Shown in pieces: positions 1 through 8,099 of a stretch of 64,000 bases of DNA. Source of the DNA: Neobacillus niacini (GTDB lineage Bacteria > Bacillota > Bacilli > Bacillales > Cytobacillaceae); contig NZ_BAWM01000098.1 of assembly GCF_000759675.1 (NCBI RefSeq), forward strand, positions 124,001 to 188,000, in the 5' to 3' direction. The position numbers and the translations under genes were made by a program. The notes beneath the pieces were generated by a model. That model was not told the DNA's origin and did not search any database. It saw nothing but the letters and a program-made list of their open reading frames with translations. Every line of letters starts with the position of its first letter. Position 1 is the stretch's first letter.

Positions 1-447
1 CTTATCAATTGTAACGATTGAAAGCTTCTTTCTATAACTAATACGGTCCAATTTCTCAATCTGATTACTCTCACAAACCAACCACGATGGTTCTGAATCA
101 CCCAGCATAAAATTCAATTCGTGCTGCTGATACATTGGATTCAACTGAACGACAATACCTCCCAATCGTTGAACACCGAAATAAGCGATTATGTATTCTT
201 TGCAGTTGTACAGCATAATACCCAATCGATCACCCTTCTTAAATCCACGTCGATGTAATGCAGCAGCAAAGCGGTCAACTGCTTGTTTAAGTTCGGTATA
301 GGTGAGCTCTACGTCACCATCGATGATGGCTTTATGATTAGGAAAATCTTGAGTAGCACGTTCTAGAAAATGGTATATGGAACAAGATGGTATTTCTACT
401 TCGAACGGTATGGTTTTTGGATAAAAGGCATACCATGGTTTTTTCAT
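1..447 (-). CDS. Acyl-CoA synthetase (AMP-binding), N-terminal part, cut by window edge
   Basis: The first 149 codons of an ATP-dependent acyl-CoA ligase are present; the gene continues beyond base 1. The translation starts MKKPWYAFYPKTIPFEVEIP and contains the adenylate-forming family pattern of a conserved TYxEL segment followed by FKKGDRLGIMLYN and a GGIVVQLNPMY segment. These match the N-terminal substrate/ATP domain of long-chain or aromatic acyl-CoA ligases. The ATP-binding P-loop and the AMP motif lie outside the window. The ATG at 447 is preceded by GAGGGGAG. Upstream are a cre-like site (533) and the conserved motif shared with the CoA-transferase and acyl-CoA dehydrogenase genes, which suggests that this ligase activates the substrate of the same pathway. 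Substrate unknown. Confidence 0.85.
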   Translation of the reverse strand, partial: MKKPWYAFYPKTIPFEVEIPSCSIYHFLERATQDFPNHKAIIDGDVELTYTELKQAVDRFAAALHRRGFKKGDRLGIMLYNCKEYIIAYFGVQRLGGIVVQLNPMYQQHELNFMLGDSEPSWLVCESNQIEKLDRISYRKKLSIVTIDK

Positions 448-532
448 GATATTAAACTCCCCTCAACAAATAAGTTAAATGACTAGAGCTAATGACTGAC
501 ACATTCAATTTGAGTCGGACATTGTAAACGCT

Positions 533-546
533 TTCCGAGATTAGAT
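533..546 (-). promoter_or_regulatory. cre-like catabolite-repression site
   Basis: TGTAAACGCTTTCC matches the Bacillus CcpA cre consensus TGWAARCGYTWNCW at all but the last position. It lies about 85 bp upstream of the acyl-CoA ligase start, between the gene and the conserved regulon motif. CcpA control is inferred from the match only. Confidence 0.55.
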
Positions 547-622
547 GGATCTTAATTATTTTTCTCCCCTCAAACGTTTCGATTTGATAACTGAAAAAAT
601 TCTAAATAATAAGAATCTTAAC

Positions 623-678
623 AATTATGATAATTTTATATTTTCATTTTTAAAAGTTCAGGAACTAAAAGGTACGTT
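623..678 (-). promoter_or_regulatory. Regulon motif copy A (upstream of acyl-CoA ligase)
   Basis: Read on the minus strand this holds AACGTACC, a short AT spacer, TTCCTGAACTTTTAAAA, then an AT-rich stretch with a TATAAA -10-like box and the near-palindrome AATTATCATAATT. The same order and spacing recur at 2271-2325 and 7866-7921. It is about 200 bp upstream of the ligase start, and is read as a shared promoter/operator. Confidence 0.6.
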
Positions 679-806
679 AAGTAAATTTTAAGAGCTTTAC
701 ATACAAAGGGAAAATCCATAAAAAAATGAAAAATATAAATTTTGGTTTTTACAAAGTAAAAAGGAATTTCTCAGGCGTCTGCAGAATTTAGGATGCATCA
801 ACTTAA

Positions 807-845
807 CAAAAGAAGGGATTCACTATAAAAGTGAATCCCTTTTGG
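807..845. terminator. Bidirectional intrinsic terminator
   Basis: Hairpin with arms AAAGGGATTCAC / GTGAATCCCTTT (one side AGAAGGGATTCAC), a 7-nt loop, and T/A runs on both sides. It lies downstream of the minus-strand CoA-transferase. The remainder of 448-918 shows no coding signal. Confidence 0.75.
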
Positions 846-918
846 TTTAATTATTTCTTATATTCAATGATGTTTAGTTCATAGAGTGATACTTATTTGA
901 TTTAGATTTTAATCAAGT

Positions 919-2130
919 TTACATTGTTTTAGAAGTAGATTTACCAACTCTATTTTTTATGATACCCTGACTTGTTAAAGCCTCGATCTGTTGGTCAGAA
1001 TAACCAATTCCTGACAGTATTTCAATTGTATTTTCCCCCGACTTCGGTGCTAAGTTACGAATTACCCCTGGTGTTTCTGATAACTTGATCGGCGGAGAAA
1101 TTAGTTTAACCTCACCAAGTTCTGTGTCAATAACTGTTTGAAACATTTTTCTATCAATAAACTGAGGATCTTTCTCTAAATCTCCAAGACTATTTACTGG
1201 GGCTACGCAAGCCTCTACTCCATCAAATTTTTCCATCCATTCCTGCCTTGATTTTTGTATGATAACGGATTGGACTTCTTCTCTCACGTGGTCTTGCTCT
1301 TCCATTGGTACATACATTTTTTTAATTAGGTCTTCTCTTTCTATGATTTTGCAAAATTCCATCCAGAATTTAGGTTCCCCTGCTCCAACTGATAAATAAA
1401 GACCATCATTTGTTTCGTATACGGTGTAATAAGCTTTTCTTCCAGTTAAATTTAAGTTTCCACGTTCTGGTTGTTTACCTGTCGCAAAATAGTTTGGAAG
1501 AAAGAGTTGTAACCAAGAAAGAGCTCCATCCAACATCGAAACATCAATAAACTGTCCTTTTCCAGAACGGCCTCTTTCAAAAAGAGCCATTAAAATTCCT
1601 ATCGTACTCATGAGTCCGCTGCCAAGATCCGCGATTTGGACAGATGGGACCACTGGTTTACTACCACTTACACCCATATACTCAAGTATCCCTGCATAAC
1701 TAATATAATTTATATCGTGTCCAGGCATGTTGGAATAAGGACCTGTTTGTCCGTACCCCGTTATGGCGCAATAAATTAGTCTAGGGTTAATCTTTTTTAA
1801 CACCTCATAGCCGACACCAAGGCGGTCCATCACTCCCGGACGAAACGATTCTACAACAACATCTGCTTTTTCAACAAGCTTCAAAAAGATTTCTTTACCT
1901 TGTTCTGTTTTTAAATCTAAACAAATACTTTTTTTGTTACGGTTTACTGAATGAAAAATTGCACTATCTTCTCCGATTTTTGGATTCATTGCTCTTGCAT
2001 AATCGCCAGGTCCAGTGTCTTCGATCTTAATCACTTCTGCACCATAATCGGCAAGAAGCATTGTGCTAAATGGCCCTGGTAACAATCTTGTTAAATCTAA
2101 TATTCGTAGAGATTCTAAAGCTAATGACAA
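919..2130 (-). CDS. CaiB/BaiF (class III) CoA-transferase
   Basis: Class III CoA-transferases move CoA between an acyl-CoA donor and a carboxylic acid through an aspartyl-CoA thioester. The start pattern LALESLRILDLTRLLPGPF, the segment GAEVIKIEDTGPGDYAR, the NRNKKSICLDLK motif and the GHDINYISYAG segment carrying the expected catalytic Asp are all present. Total length is about 404 residues, normal for the family. I chose the TTG at 2130 because AAGGAAAGG sits 8 bases upstream and homologues begin at this point; an ATG at 2139 (4-base spacing) or 2187 is possible. It stands alone on the minus strand with regulon motif copy B 150 bp upstream. The likely partner enzymes are the acyl-CoA dehydrogenase and Etf nearby. 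The substrate acid cannot be read from the sequence. Confidence 0.88.
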   Translation of the reverse strand: MSLALESLRILDLTRLLPGPFSTMLLADYGAEVIKIEDTGPGDYARAMNPKIGEDSAIFHSVNRNKKSICLDLKTEQGKEIFLKLVEKADVVVESFRPGVMDRLGVGYEVLKKINPRLIYCAITGYGQTGPYSNMPGHDINYISYAGILEYMGVSGSKPVVPSVQIADLGSGLMSTIGILMALFERGRSGKGQFIDVSMLDGALSWLQLFLPNYFATGKQPERGNLNLTGRKAYYTVYETNDGLYLSVGAGEPKFWMEFCKIIEREDLIKKMYVPMEEQDHVREEVQSVIIQKSRQEWMEKFDGVEACVAPVNSLGDLEKDPQFIDRKMFQTVIDTELGEVKLISPPIKLSETPGVIRNLAPKSGENTIEILSGIGYSDQQIEALTSQGIIKNRVGKSTSKTM

Positions 2131-2670
2131 ACTAATCATCCTTTCCTTATTGAAAAAAACTTTTTCTGAACGCTTTTGTAATTTCATAAATCAACTTTTA
2201 CTGCTTTTTTGTCACCACTTCTTTTTTGAAAAGATTGTTCATTAAAACTCTTAATAGTACAAATATTTATATTTATGATAATTTTATATAATCATTTTTA
2301 AAAGTTCAGGAATTGAAAGGTATGTTCATCAAATATAAATGGTTAGACGCTGATTTATCATTATTCAAAAATTAGACAGAATTCCCATTGGAATCTAGAT
2401 TAGATTAAAGTATGTCAATTTAAATTTTAAGAAAATTCAATAAATATATAAAAAACGATAATTTAATACTATGTCCATAGTAATATATTCCTTGCCTTCC
2501 AAATTACCTTACTATATAATATCAGTAATATATGTTTTTTACATATATATGTATTATTACATCTAGGCTTTAAATACTTATGTAAAATATACTCCTCTGA
2601 ATAAACAGTGTTTAAGATTTTTGCAAATAGGCAATAAAATCAAACATATCAAATTTAGGAGGTAATAAGT
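2131..2670. other. Divergent intergenic region, AT-rich, no gene seen
   Basis: About 540 bp between the minus-strand CoA-transferase and the plus-strand hydrolase. It contains regulon motif copy B at 2271-2325 and then very AT-rich DNA. I see no supported ORF or RNA gene. The promoter for the hydrolase must lie here, but no convincing -35/-10 pair was picked out. Confidence 0.6.
2271..2325 (-). promoter_or_regulatory. Regulon motif copy B (upstream of CoA-transferase)
   Basis: On the minus strand: AACATACC, spacer, TTCCTGAACTTTTAAAA, then a TATAAA box 15 bases after CTGAAC, and an AT-rich dyad (TTATCATAAAT). It is nearly identical to copy A (623-678) and very similar to copy C (7866-7921). 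It sits about 150 bp upstream of the CoA-transferase start. Confidence 0.65.
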
Positions 2671-3459
2671 ATGAATGAAGCAGTTGTTAGCCAAATCAAG
2701 ATGCCTTTTTTACGGATGGGAAGCGGGGAACCATTAGTCCTTCTTCACGGTCTCTCAGAATGTAAAGAAGGATGGTTCAAACAGTTTGAGTTGGCGAATC
2801 AGTATGATCTGATTATTCCTGATTTTAGAGGACATGGGAGCAATTCCACATTGGAAGGAATTTCAATTAAAAATTATGCAAGTGATGTATTAGCTTTACT
2901 TGATTTCCTTAATATTGAAAGCGCACACATTTGTGGATTTTCAATGGGTGGAGTTGTAGCTCAAGAATTGTATCTTCAAGCTCCCGAGCGATGTAAATCA
3001 CTAGTTTTTGCATGTACAACCCCATATTTTTTTGATGTTATAGGTAAAATTGTTGGTAAATTATTTAAAGCACGATCATCCATACTGTCTGCAGAACACA
3101 GAAAAATTATTGTAGAAAGAAGTTGTTTTTATTCATGGAATACGGAGAATTTCCAAGATTTAGAAAAAAGTTTAAGACCCAATAAAGAGGGCATGTTTAA
3201 AGCAATAGATGCCCTTAGTGAAGTTGATTACCGCTTTTCCTTATCGAAAATTCAAGTTCCAACACTTGTGATCGGTGCTAGATATGATATGTTAATTCCA
3301 CTTTGGATTCCCCTATATATGCACAAACAAATCCCAAGTTCTGAATTCGTTATTTTAAATAAAGCAGGACATATTGCTAAGCTTGAAGCTGCAACAGAAT
3401 TCAATCAAAAATTGCTCCAATTTTTAAGGAAGCACACCAATGTACCGAAAGTGAGTTAA
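2671..3459 (+). CDS. Alpha/beta-fold hydrolase
   Basis: A 262-residue single-domain serine hydrolase. The oxyanion segment LVLLHGLSE (about residues 23-30), the nucleophile elbow GFSMGG with Ser91, an acid residue in GARYDMLIP and the catalytic His in KAGHIAKLE are in the expected order. Such proteins include esterases, thioesterases and C-C bond hydrolases; which one this is cannot be told. The start is set by AGGAGG eight bases upstream of ATG. It stands alone on the plus strand and converges on phaC, with a shared terminator between. Its position beside acyl-CoA and PHA genes suggests action on an ester or thioester of that pathway, but this is inference. Confidence 0.85.
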   Translation: MNEAVVSQIKMPFLRMGSGEPLVLLHGLSECKEGWFKQFELANQYDLIIPDFRGHGSNSTLEGISIKNYASDVLALLDFLNIESAHICGFSMGGVVAQELYLQAPERCKSLVFACTTPYFFDVIGKIVGKLFKARSSILSAEHRKIIVERSCFYSWNTENFQDLEKSLRPNKEGMFKAIDALSEVDYRFSLSKIQVPTLVIGARYDMLIPLWIPLYMHKQIPSSEFVILNKAGHIAKLEAATEFNQKLLQFLRKHTNVPKVS

Positions 3460-3460
3460 T

Positions 3461-3492
3461 AAAGGAGGAGGAGGTTTGTCCCCCCTCCTTCT
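3461..3492. terminator. Intrinsic terminator between the hydrolase gene and phaC
   Basis: Hairpin with arms AAGGAGGAGG / CCCCCTCCTT around a short loop, followed by CTTATGTTTTT. It lies between convergent genes. Confidence 0.7.
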
Positions 3493-3530
3493 TATGTTTT
3501 TATAATTAAGAACTGTACCATCAATTTAAT

Positions 3531-4592
3531 CTATGAGCGATGACATAACCATTTATCTAATTCAACACCAAGCTTGCCAGATAATGCTATATTAAGGTGT
3601 CCAGCTTTAACTTCCTCAAGCGTTTTATCTTCGCTTGAAACTAAATCCATAATGGGACTGCTTTGATCTTGATGAACTAAAGTATCGTATTTTGAAGAGA
3701 GTACCAATAAATTCTCTTTTATATTCCTAAAATCGACTTTTTTTCCATGAACAGCAAACTCTCCTTTAACAAGTTTATTGTCTTTAATAAAATCATTTAC
3801 TAATTGTTTATATGCTGCTCTTGTAAAAGGAACTGTATCAGTCAAATAATTATTCATGGTACACCATTTTTCTACGAATCGTTTGTCATCTGCATGATTT
3901 AACAGGTTTATATATGGAGTATAGCTGATTGGTGTATTCAAAGCTTTAAACATTTGTTCTTGGTAAAATTTAGGGATAATTCCATAACCATCTATAAATC
4001 TGTCTAAATTAAGGGTTCCATTTTTTATCCCTTCCAACCATTTGTCAGGAATAAAAGTATTAACATCCCAATCAATTGGAGGTACCACTAATGCAAGATT
4101 TCTTATAGGTTCTTCTGCAATGGCAGTATAAACAGCTGCAAGTACGCCGCCAAGACAGTATCCGACTAAAGAAATTGATGCAGCACCCGAATGTCGTAGT
4201 GAACGCTGGACACCCTTTCTTATATAATCATCAATATAATCTTCTAAATTGATATCTTTATCTTCGTATCCTGGAAATCCCCAATCTAATAAGTAGACAT
4301 CATATCCAGCGTTTACCAAAATTTCAATAACACTAGCACCAGGTGTAAAATCAAAACAATAAGCGCGATTCACTAACGAGTTTATTAAAAAGATTGGAAC
4401 ATCATATTTCTTTTCAACAGCGGGATAAAGCCATAAAGACGCTTTGTTTTTTTTCCAAACCTCTTGTTTAGGAGTCTGATTTATACTTAGCTTTGGTTGA
4501 TTCGTAATATTTAACACTCTATTCCAACGATTTATTTCTTTTTCTATATCTAAGGCTGGAATTACGTTATTGTAAAGAGTATCTCTTGACAA
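3531..4592 (-). CDS. phaC: Class IV polyhydroxyalkanoate synthase, PhaC subunit
   Basis: Polymerises hydroxyacyl-CoA monomers into polyhydroxyalkanoate at the granule surface, working as a complex with PhaR. At 353 residues it has the class III/IV length. The lipase-like box is GYCLGG with Cys146 as nucleophile (Cys replacing Ser is diagnostic), LLDWGFPG gives the conserved Trp region, SSKYDTLVHQ the catalytic Asp and KAGHLNIALSG the general-base His. The start is TTG with AAGGAGG eight bases upstream. It is last in a minus-strand cluster, 22 bp after phaR. No phaB (acetoacetyl-CoA reductase), a common neighbour in Bacillus, is present, so the monomer supply must come from elsewhere. Confidence 0.93.
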   Translation of the reverse strand: MSRDTLYNNVIPALDIEKEINRWNRVLNITNQPKLSINQTPKQEVWKKNKASLWLYPAVEKKYDVPIFLINSLVNRAYCFDFTPGASVIEILVNAGYDVYLLDWGFPGYEDKDINLEDYIDDYIRKGVQRSLRHSGAASISLVGYCLGGVLAAVYTAIAEEPIRNLALVVPPIDWDVNTFIPDKWLEGIKNGTLNLDRFIDGYGIIPKFYQEQMFKALNTPISYTPYINLLNHADDKRFVEKWCTMNNYLTDTVPFTRAAYKQLVNDFIKDNKLVKGEFAVHGKKVDFRNIKENLLVLSSKYDTLVHQDQSSPIMDLVSSEDKTLEEVKAGHLNIALSGKLGVELDKWLCHRS

Positions 4593-4614
4593 AATTTTTC
4601 CTCCTTACCGTCTG

Positions 4615-5193
4615 TCATTTAGATTGTGTTGATACTAATTCACTGACTGCTTGATTTTTTTTATCTATATTTTTTTCACTCATAATTTGTAAAAGAATCG
4701 AAATTTCTTCTTTTAAACCTTTTACATCAGCTAACTCATTTTTCATTACTTTTAAGTCAGAACGCAGCTCTTTTGTTTCAGCTAATTCTAATTTCGTCTT
4801 CGTTAATTCTGTTTTTAATTGTTTTGTTAGTTTTATAATGTCACTAGAGACGCCTACGATACTTTCAATTTCTTTATTTGTAGAGGAAATGGAGTCTTGT
4901 AGTTTCCAGATTTGTTCTTCAAGTGAATCTAGTTTTTCTTCCGTTTGTAAAGCTAATTTCGCCACATTTGTGACATCATCTTTAGTAGGTAAATGCAAAT
5001 GATCTCCTAAAAGATCTTGACTTTTCTTAAACATTTCTTTATATATTGCAGAAGTCTCTGTAGATTTTTGTAATAACCGAGTAAACCTAGGATTATTTGT
5101 ATTTGTCATAATAAGATCATTTACCTGTTTTTCCCATTGAGTACTGAATTTATTAAATAGATCATAGGGATCGAATGACTTCTGATTTGTCAT
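4615..5193 (-). CDS. phaR: PHA synthase subunit PhaR (class IV)
   Basis: PhaR is the small partner that class IV PhaC needs for activity. The N-terminus SFDPYDLFNKFSTQWEKQVND matches the family, where a DPF/W..WEKQ segment is typical. The middle and C-terminus are a long predicted coiled coil rich in Glu, Lys and Leu (about residues 80-165). Length of 192 residues is normal. ATG with GAGGAGG seven bases upstream. It sits directly ahead of phaC, as in other Bacillus PHA operons. This PhaR is a synthase subunit, unrelated to the DNA-binding PhaR repressor of proteobacteria. Confidence 0.88.
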   Translation of the reverse strand: MTNQKSFDPYDLFNKFSTQWEKQVNDLIMTNTNNPRFTRLLQKSTETSAIYKEMFKKSQDLLGDHLHLPTKDDVTNVAKLALQTEEKLDSLEEQIWKLQDSISSTNKEIESIVGVSSDIIKLTKQLKTELTKTKLELAETKELRSDLKVMKNELADVKGLKEEISILLQIMSEKNIDKKNQAVSELVSTQSK

Positions 5194-5218
5194 TAGTGGG
5201 CCTCCTCGTCTTTGGTTG

Positions 5219-5797
5219 TTATTTTGTTAATTCGTTTGATTGTTCAATATATCTATTAAAAGGAAGAAACACATTTCTAACTTGTTTTGATATAATTTTA
5301 AGGAATTTGTTTTGATTAGTTTGAATAATAGATGCTGTTTCTTTCACATTTTTTATATACCAATTTCTATTATTTCTTCTAAATTCAATAAATTTTTCAA
5401 TCGCAGCAACATATTGATCTGCATATTCACTTTTTGCTAAATTAGTAAAAGGACTTGAGATGATCTCTGAAGATTTATTGTGTATGGTATCAAGATTATC
5501 ATTAATTTCCTCATATGATTTAATAGGAAAAAAGGTCTGCAAGCTTATAGTTGCTGTTAATAATTCTTCTCTTGAAGTTTTTTCCCAATCAAATAATTCC
5601 TTAGAGAATTGGTTGACAAGTTCCTTTAAATTAGATTGATTACGTTTAACATTTTCAGCAAAAAGTTTTGTAGTTTTTAGAAGATTGTCCTCACGAATTT
5701 TCTCACGTTCAACCCAATCATCCAAATTTTGGAACGCATGATTCCAAAGAAGCTCTAAACTTGTAATATTTTTTTCTATTCCCTTCGTTTCAACCAT
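5219..5797 (-). CDS. Phasin-like PHA granule-associated protein
   Basis: A 192-residue, mostly helical, charged protein (LELLWNHAFQNLDDWVEREK at the N-terminus) with no signal peptide or membrane segment. It lies 26 bp upstream of phaR in the same direction. Low complexity, amphipathic helices and its place in the cluster fit a phasin, which coats PHA granules. Sequence recognition alone is weak, so the assignment rests mainly on context. The ATG is preceded by GGAGGAATAGTA. I would not assign PhaP or PhaQ without a profile search. Confidence 0.6.
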   Translation of the reverse strand: MVETKGIEKNITSLELLWNHAFQNLDDWVEREKIREDNLLKTTKLFAENVKRNQSNLKELVNQFSKELFDWEKTSREELLTATISLQTFFPIKSYEEINDNLDTIHNKSSEIISSPFTNLAKSEYADQYVAAIEKFIEFRRNNRNWYIKNVKETASIIQTNQNKFLKIISKQVRNVFLPFNRYIEQSNELTK

Positions 5798-5844
5798 TAC
5801 TATTCCTCCGTTTTAATAGAATTAAATCTACTTAATTAGTGAAT

Positions 5845-6264
5845 CTATTTTTTTATATCGTCCTTAATTTGGATCATCTTTTTTATTCTATTTTCATCTT
5901 GCCCTACTTTAAAAATCATCTGTAACTCATTTAAGTTACTTCTTACCGAAGCAAGTGATTGTTTTTTTAAGTTCCAATTTTGTGTGATGCTATATAAACT
6001 GTCGTCACAATCATCAAGTTTTGCCTCTATTGAAATATACTTCTTAGCCACTTCAGCGATCTCTTCTTTATTAGAATATCCCTTGGATTCCAACCATTTT
6101 TTCACAAAAAATCTGTTTATACGGACTTGTTTTAGATGGTATCTAAGTAACTTATCTACTAGCACAACGAATCGATGACAATTGATAAAGCGTTTAATTT
6201 TTCTATTTAGCATTTTTTCAAATAATTTGTATGCAATAGTGGACTCATTGTTTATTTCTGGCAT
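5845..6264 (-). CDS. Small helical protein of the PHA cluster, unknown function
   Basis: 139 residues starting MPEINNESTIAYKLFEKMLN. The ATG at 6264 has AAGGAGA seven bases upstream; a longer reading frame to 6384 has no ribosome site, so the shorter start is preferred. The product is basic in its first half (LNRKIKRFINCHRFVVL, then YHLKQVRINRFFVKKW) and predicted helical/coiled coil in its second half (about residues 75-139). It lies between the acyl-CoA dehydrogenase and the phasin-like gene, all on the minus strand. It could be a granule protein or a PhaQ-like regulator, but no family was recognised. Confidence 0.6.
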   Translation of the reverse strand: MPEINNESTIAYKLFEKMLNRKIKRFINCHRFVVLVDKLLRYHLKQVRINRFFVKKWLESKGYSNKEEIAEVAKKYISIEAKLDDCDDSLYSITQNWNLKKQSLASVRSNLNELQMIFKVGQDENRIKKMIQIKDDIKK

Positions 6265-6426
6265 TCTATTCTCCTTATTGCATTTGCTAAATATCATATT
6301 GTCATCGAATGAACTGTGCTTGGGAATTAAATTACTTGTGCAATGACGTCGCCATTTACTATCACTACTTGTAACAACAAACATAATCAGATGCCTTTTA
6401 AAGCTAAGAATTTTTAGAATTATTTG

Positions 6427-7623
6427 TTACAACCCTAGATTTTTTGCGATAATGTTTTTCATAATTTCATTAGATCCTGCAGCAATCGGTAAAACAGCAA
6501 TGTCGCGATATCGACGGGCTATTGGATACTCTTCCATAAACCCATAACCACCATATAGCTGTAAGCAACGGGCTGCCATCCGTCTCGCCATATCAGTAAT
6601 CCACCACTTCGCCATTGATACCTGGGTTACGATATTTTCACCTTTCATGTGCAGATTAGCGAGATTATCAAGGAAAGAACGGGCCATTGATAATTCTGTA
6701 GCCATTTCTGAAATTTCAAATTGAGTGTTTTGGAAAGAACTAATAGGTTTACCAAATGCTTGTCTTTCTTTTACATAAGTAATCGTTGACTTTAACATCT
6801 CTTGTGCTTGAGCGAATGCTCCATTTGCAGCCATAATCCGCTCTTGTTGTAATTTATCCATCAAAATATAGAAGCCTTTGCCTTCTTCTCCAAGCAAATT
6901 GGAAATAGGCACACGAGCATCCTCAAAAATAAGTTCAGCAGTATCCGAAGAACGCATACCCAATTTCTTCAATTTACGACCACGCGAAAAACCTGGACTA
7001 TCTCCATCAACCATGATGACGCTAACTCCCTTGTGGGCTGGAGTTGCATTAGGATCTGTTTTAACTACAACAAAAAATAATTCAGCATTAATTCCATTGG
7101 TAATAAACGTTTTTTGTCCATTAATAACGTAATTTTCACCATCACGTACTGCTGTCGTACGAACGCTGGCCAAGTCTGATCCAGTACCCGGCTCTGTCAT
7201 GGCAACAGCTGTAAGAATTTCACCATTCACACACTTTGGTAAATACTTTTTCTTCTGTTCTTCCGTTCCGTATGCCTCAAGATAAGGAACAACAATGGAA
7301 CTGTGAATGGTTACCCCGGCAAGACCTCCTCCAACTCGTGACATTTCTTCAGAAAGGACTAAATTAAAGCCAAAATCTAGACCAAGACCACCGTATGCTG
7401 GATCCACCTGTGGGCAGAGAAAGCCTTGTTCGCCCATTTTTTTGTAAATTTCACGAGGGATAGAACCTTTGTCTTCCCACTCTTCATAATAGGGATTCAC
7501 TTCTTTTTCAATAAATTTTCTTAGTGAAGTCCTAAACATTTCATGTTCTTGACTACAAAAAGGTCGATCAGTATTAAACAAGTCAAATGTTGTTTTAGTT
7601 GTTGAATTTGTTGTTTTAACCAT
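6427..7623 (-). CDS. Acyl-CoA dehydrogenase
   Basis: FAD enzyme that introduces an alpha,beta double bond into an acyl-CoA and passes electrons to Etf. About 398 residues. Visible family features are the N-terminal helical domain, the FAD/substrate segment TAVAMTEPGTGSDLASV, the FITNG loop and the C-terminal signature LYGGYGFMEEYPIARRYRD followed by AAGSNEIMKNIIAK, whose Glu is in the position of the catalytic base of medium-chain enzymes. ATG at 7623 is chosen because GGAGAGGGG lies just upstream; an ATG at 7641 lacks a site. It heads the PHA cluster and has regulon motif copy C about 260 bp upstream. Etf encoded at 10243-11998 is the likely electron acceptor. Substrate chain is unknown. Confidence 0.92.
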   Translation of the reverse strand: MVKTTNSTTKTTFDLFNTDRPFCSQEHEMFRTSLRKFIEKEVNPYYEEWEDKGSIPREIYKKMGEQGFLCPQVDPAYGGLGLDFGFNLVLSEEMSRVGGGLAGVTIHSSIVVPYLEAYGTEEQKKKYLPKCVNGEILTAVAMTEPGTGSDLASVRTTAVRDGENYVINGQKTFITNGINAELFFVVVKTDPNATPAHKGVSVIMVDGDSPGFSRGRKLKKLGMRSSDTAELIFEDARVPISNLLGEEGKGFYILMDKLQQERIMAANGAFAQAQEMLKSTITYVKERQAFGKPISSFQNTQFEISEMATELSMARSFLDNLANLHMKGENIVTQVSMAKWWITDMARRMAARCLQLYGGYGFMEEYPIARRYRDIAVLPIAAGSNEIMKNIIAKNLGL

Positions 7624-7865
7624 GGCTTTTCCCCTCTCCAAAAATGATTATGATTAAAAATAGTGTTGGTAAGTATAGTAAAATTCCAATATAACTTTAT
7701 AAACACAAATTGAGTTGCTATATTAAAATAAACAGTCTGTTATCCTAAAACTGTTTTTAAATTGATTAAACAGAATGATATAGGATGCAATTTTTGCTTA
7801 ATTATGAAGATCTATCGTGATACATCATTGGCCCCTCCCGAATTCAAAATAATATTTATATTTAC

Positions 7866-7921
7866 AATTATCATAATTTCATATTATAATTTTTTAAAGT
7901 TCAGGAATTTAAAGGTACGTT
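7866..7921 (-). promoter_or_regulatory. Regulon motif copy C (upstream of acyl-CoA dehydrogenase)
   Basis: Minus strand: AACGTACCTTTAAATTCC, then TGAACTTTAAAAA, a TATAAT/TATGAA -10-like region and the dyad AATTATGATAATT. It aligns without gaps, apart from one base, with copies A and B over about 30 bp. It lies in the divergent region next to the LysR gene, which is the obvious candidate regulator. Confidence 0.65.
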
Positions 7922-8022
7922 CATTAAATATAAAGATGATATAATAGGGAAGAGTAAAAAAACTTAAATTCATCTCTATATTTTATGAGGGACAAAAAAA
8001 TGGTTTATTATCACGGCAAAAA

Positions 8023-8036
8023 TGTTAGCGCTTACT
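8023..8036 (+). promoter_or_regulatory. cre-like site
   Basis: TGTTAGCGCTTACT matches the CcpA cre consensus at 13 of 14 positions and is 64 bp before the LysR start. Function inferred from the match. Confidence 0.45.
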
Positions 8037-8099
8037 ATACATAAAGATAAAAATTTATAAACCAACATGATTTTCTATCTGTCTACAAGGGGTGAAACT

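Larger units (their letters stand above)
7624..8099. other. Divergent regulatory region between acyl-CoA dehydrogenase and LysR genes
   Basis: About 475 bp with no supported gene. It holds regulon motif copy C (7866-7921), its AATTATCATAATT dyad (7866-7878) and a cre-like site (8023-8036). A LysR-type regulator divergent from the gene it controls is a common arrangement. Confidence 0.6.
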
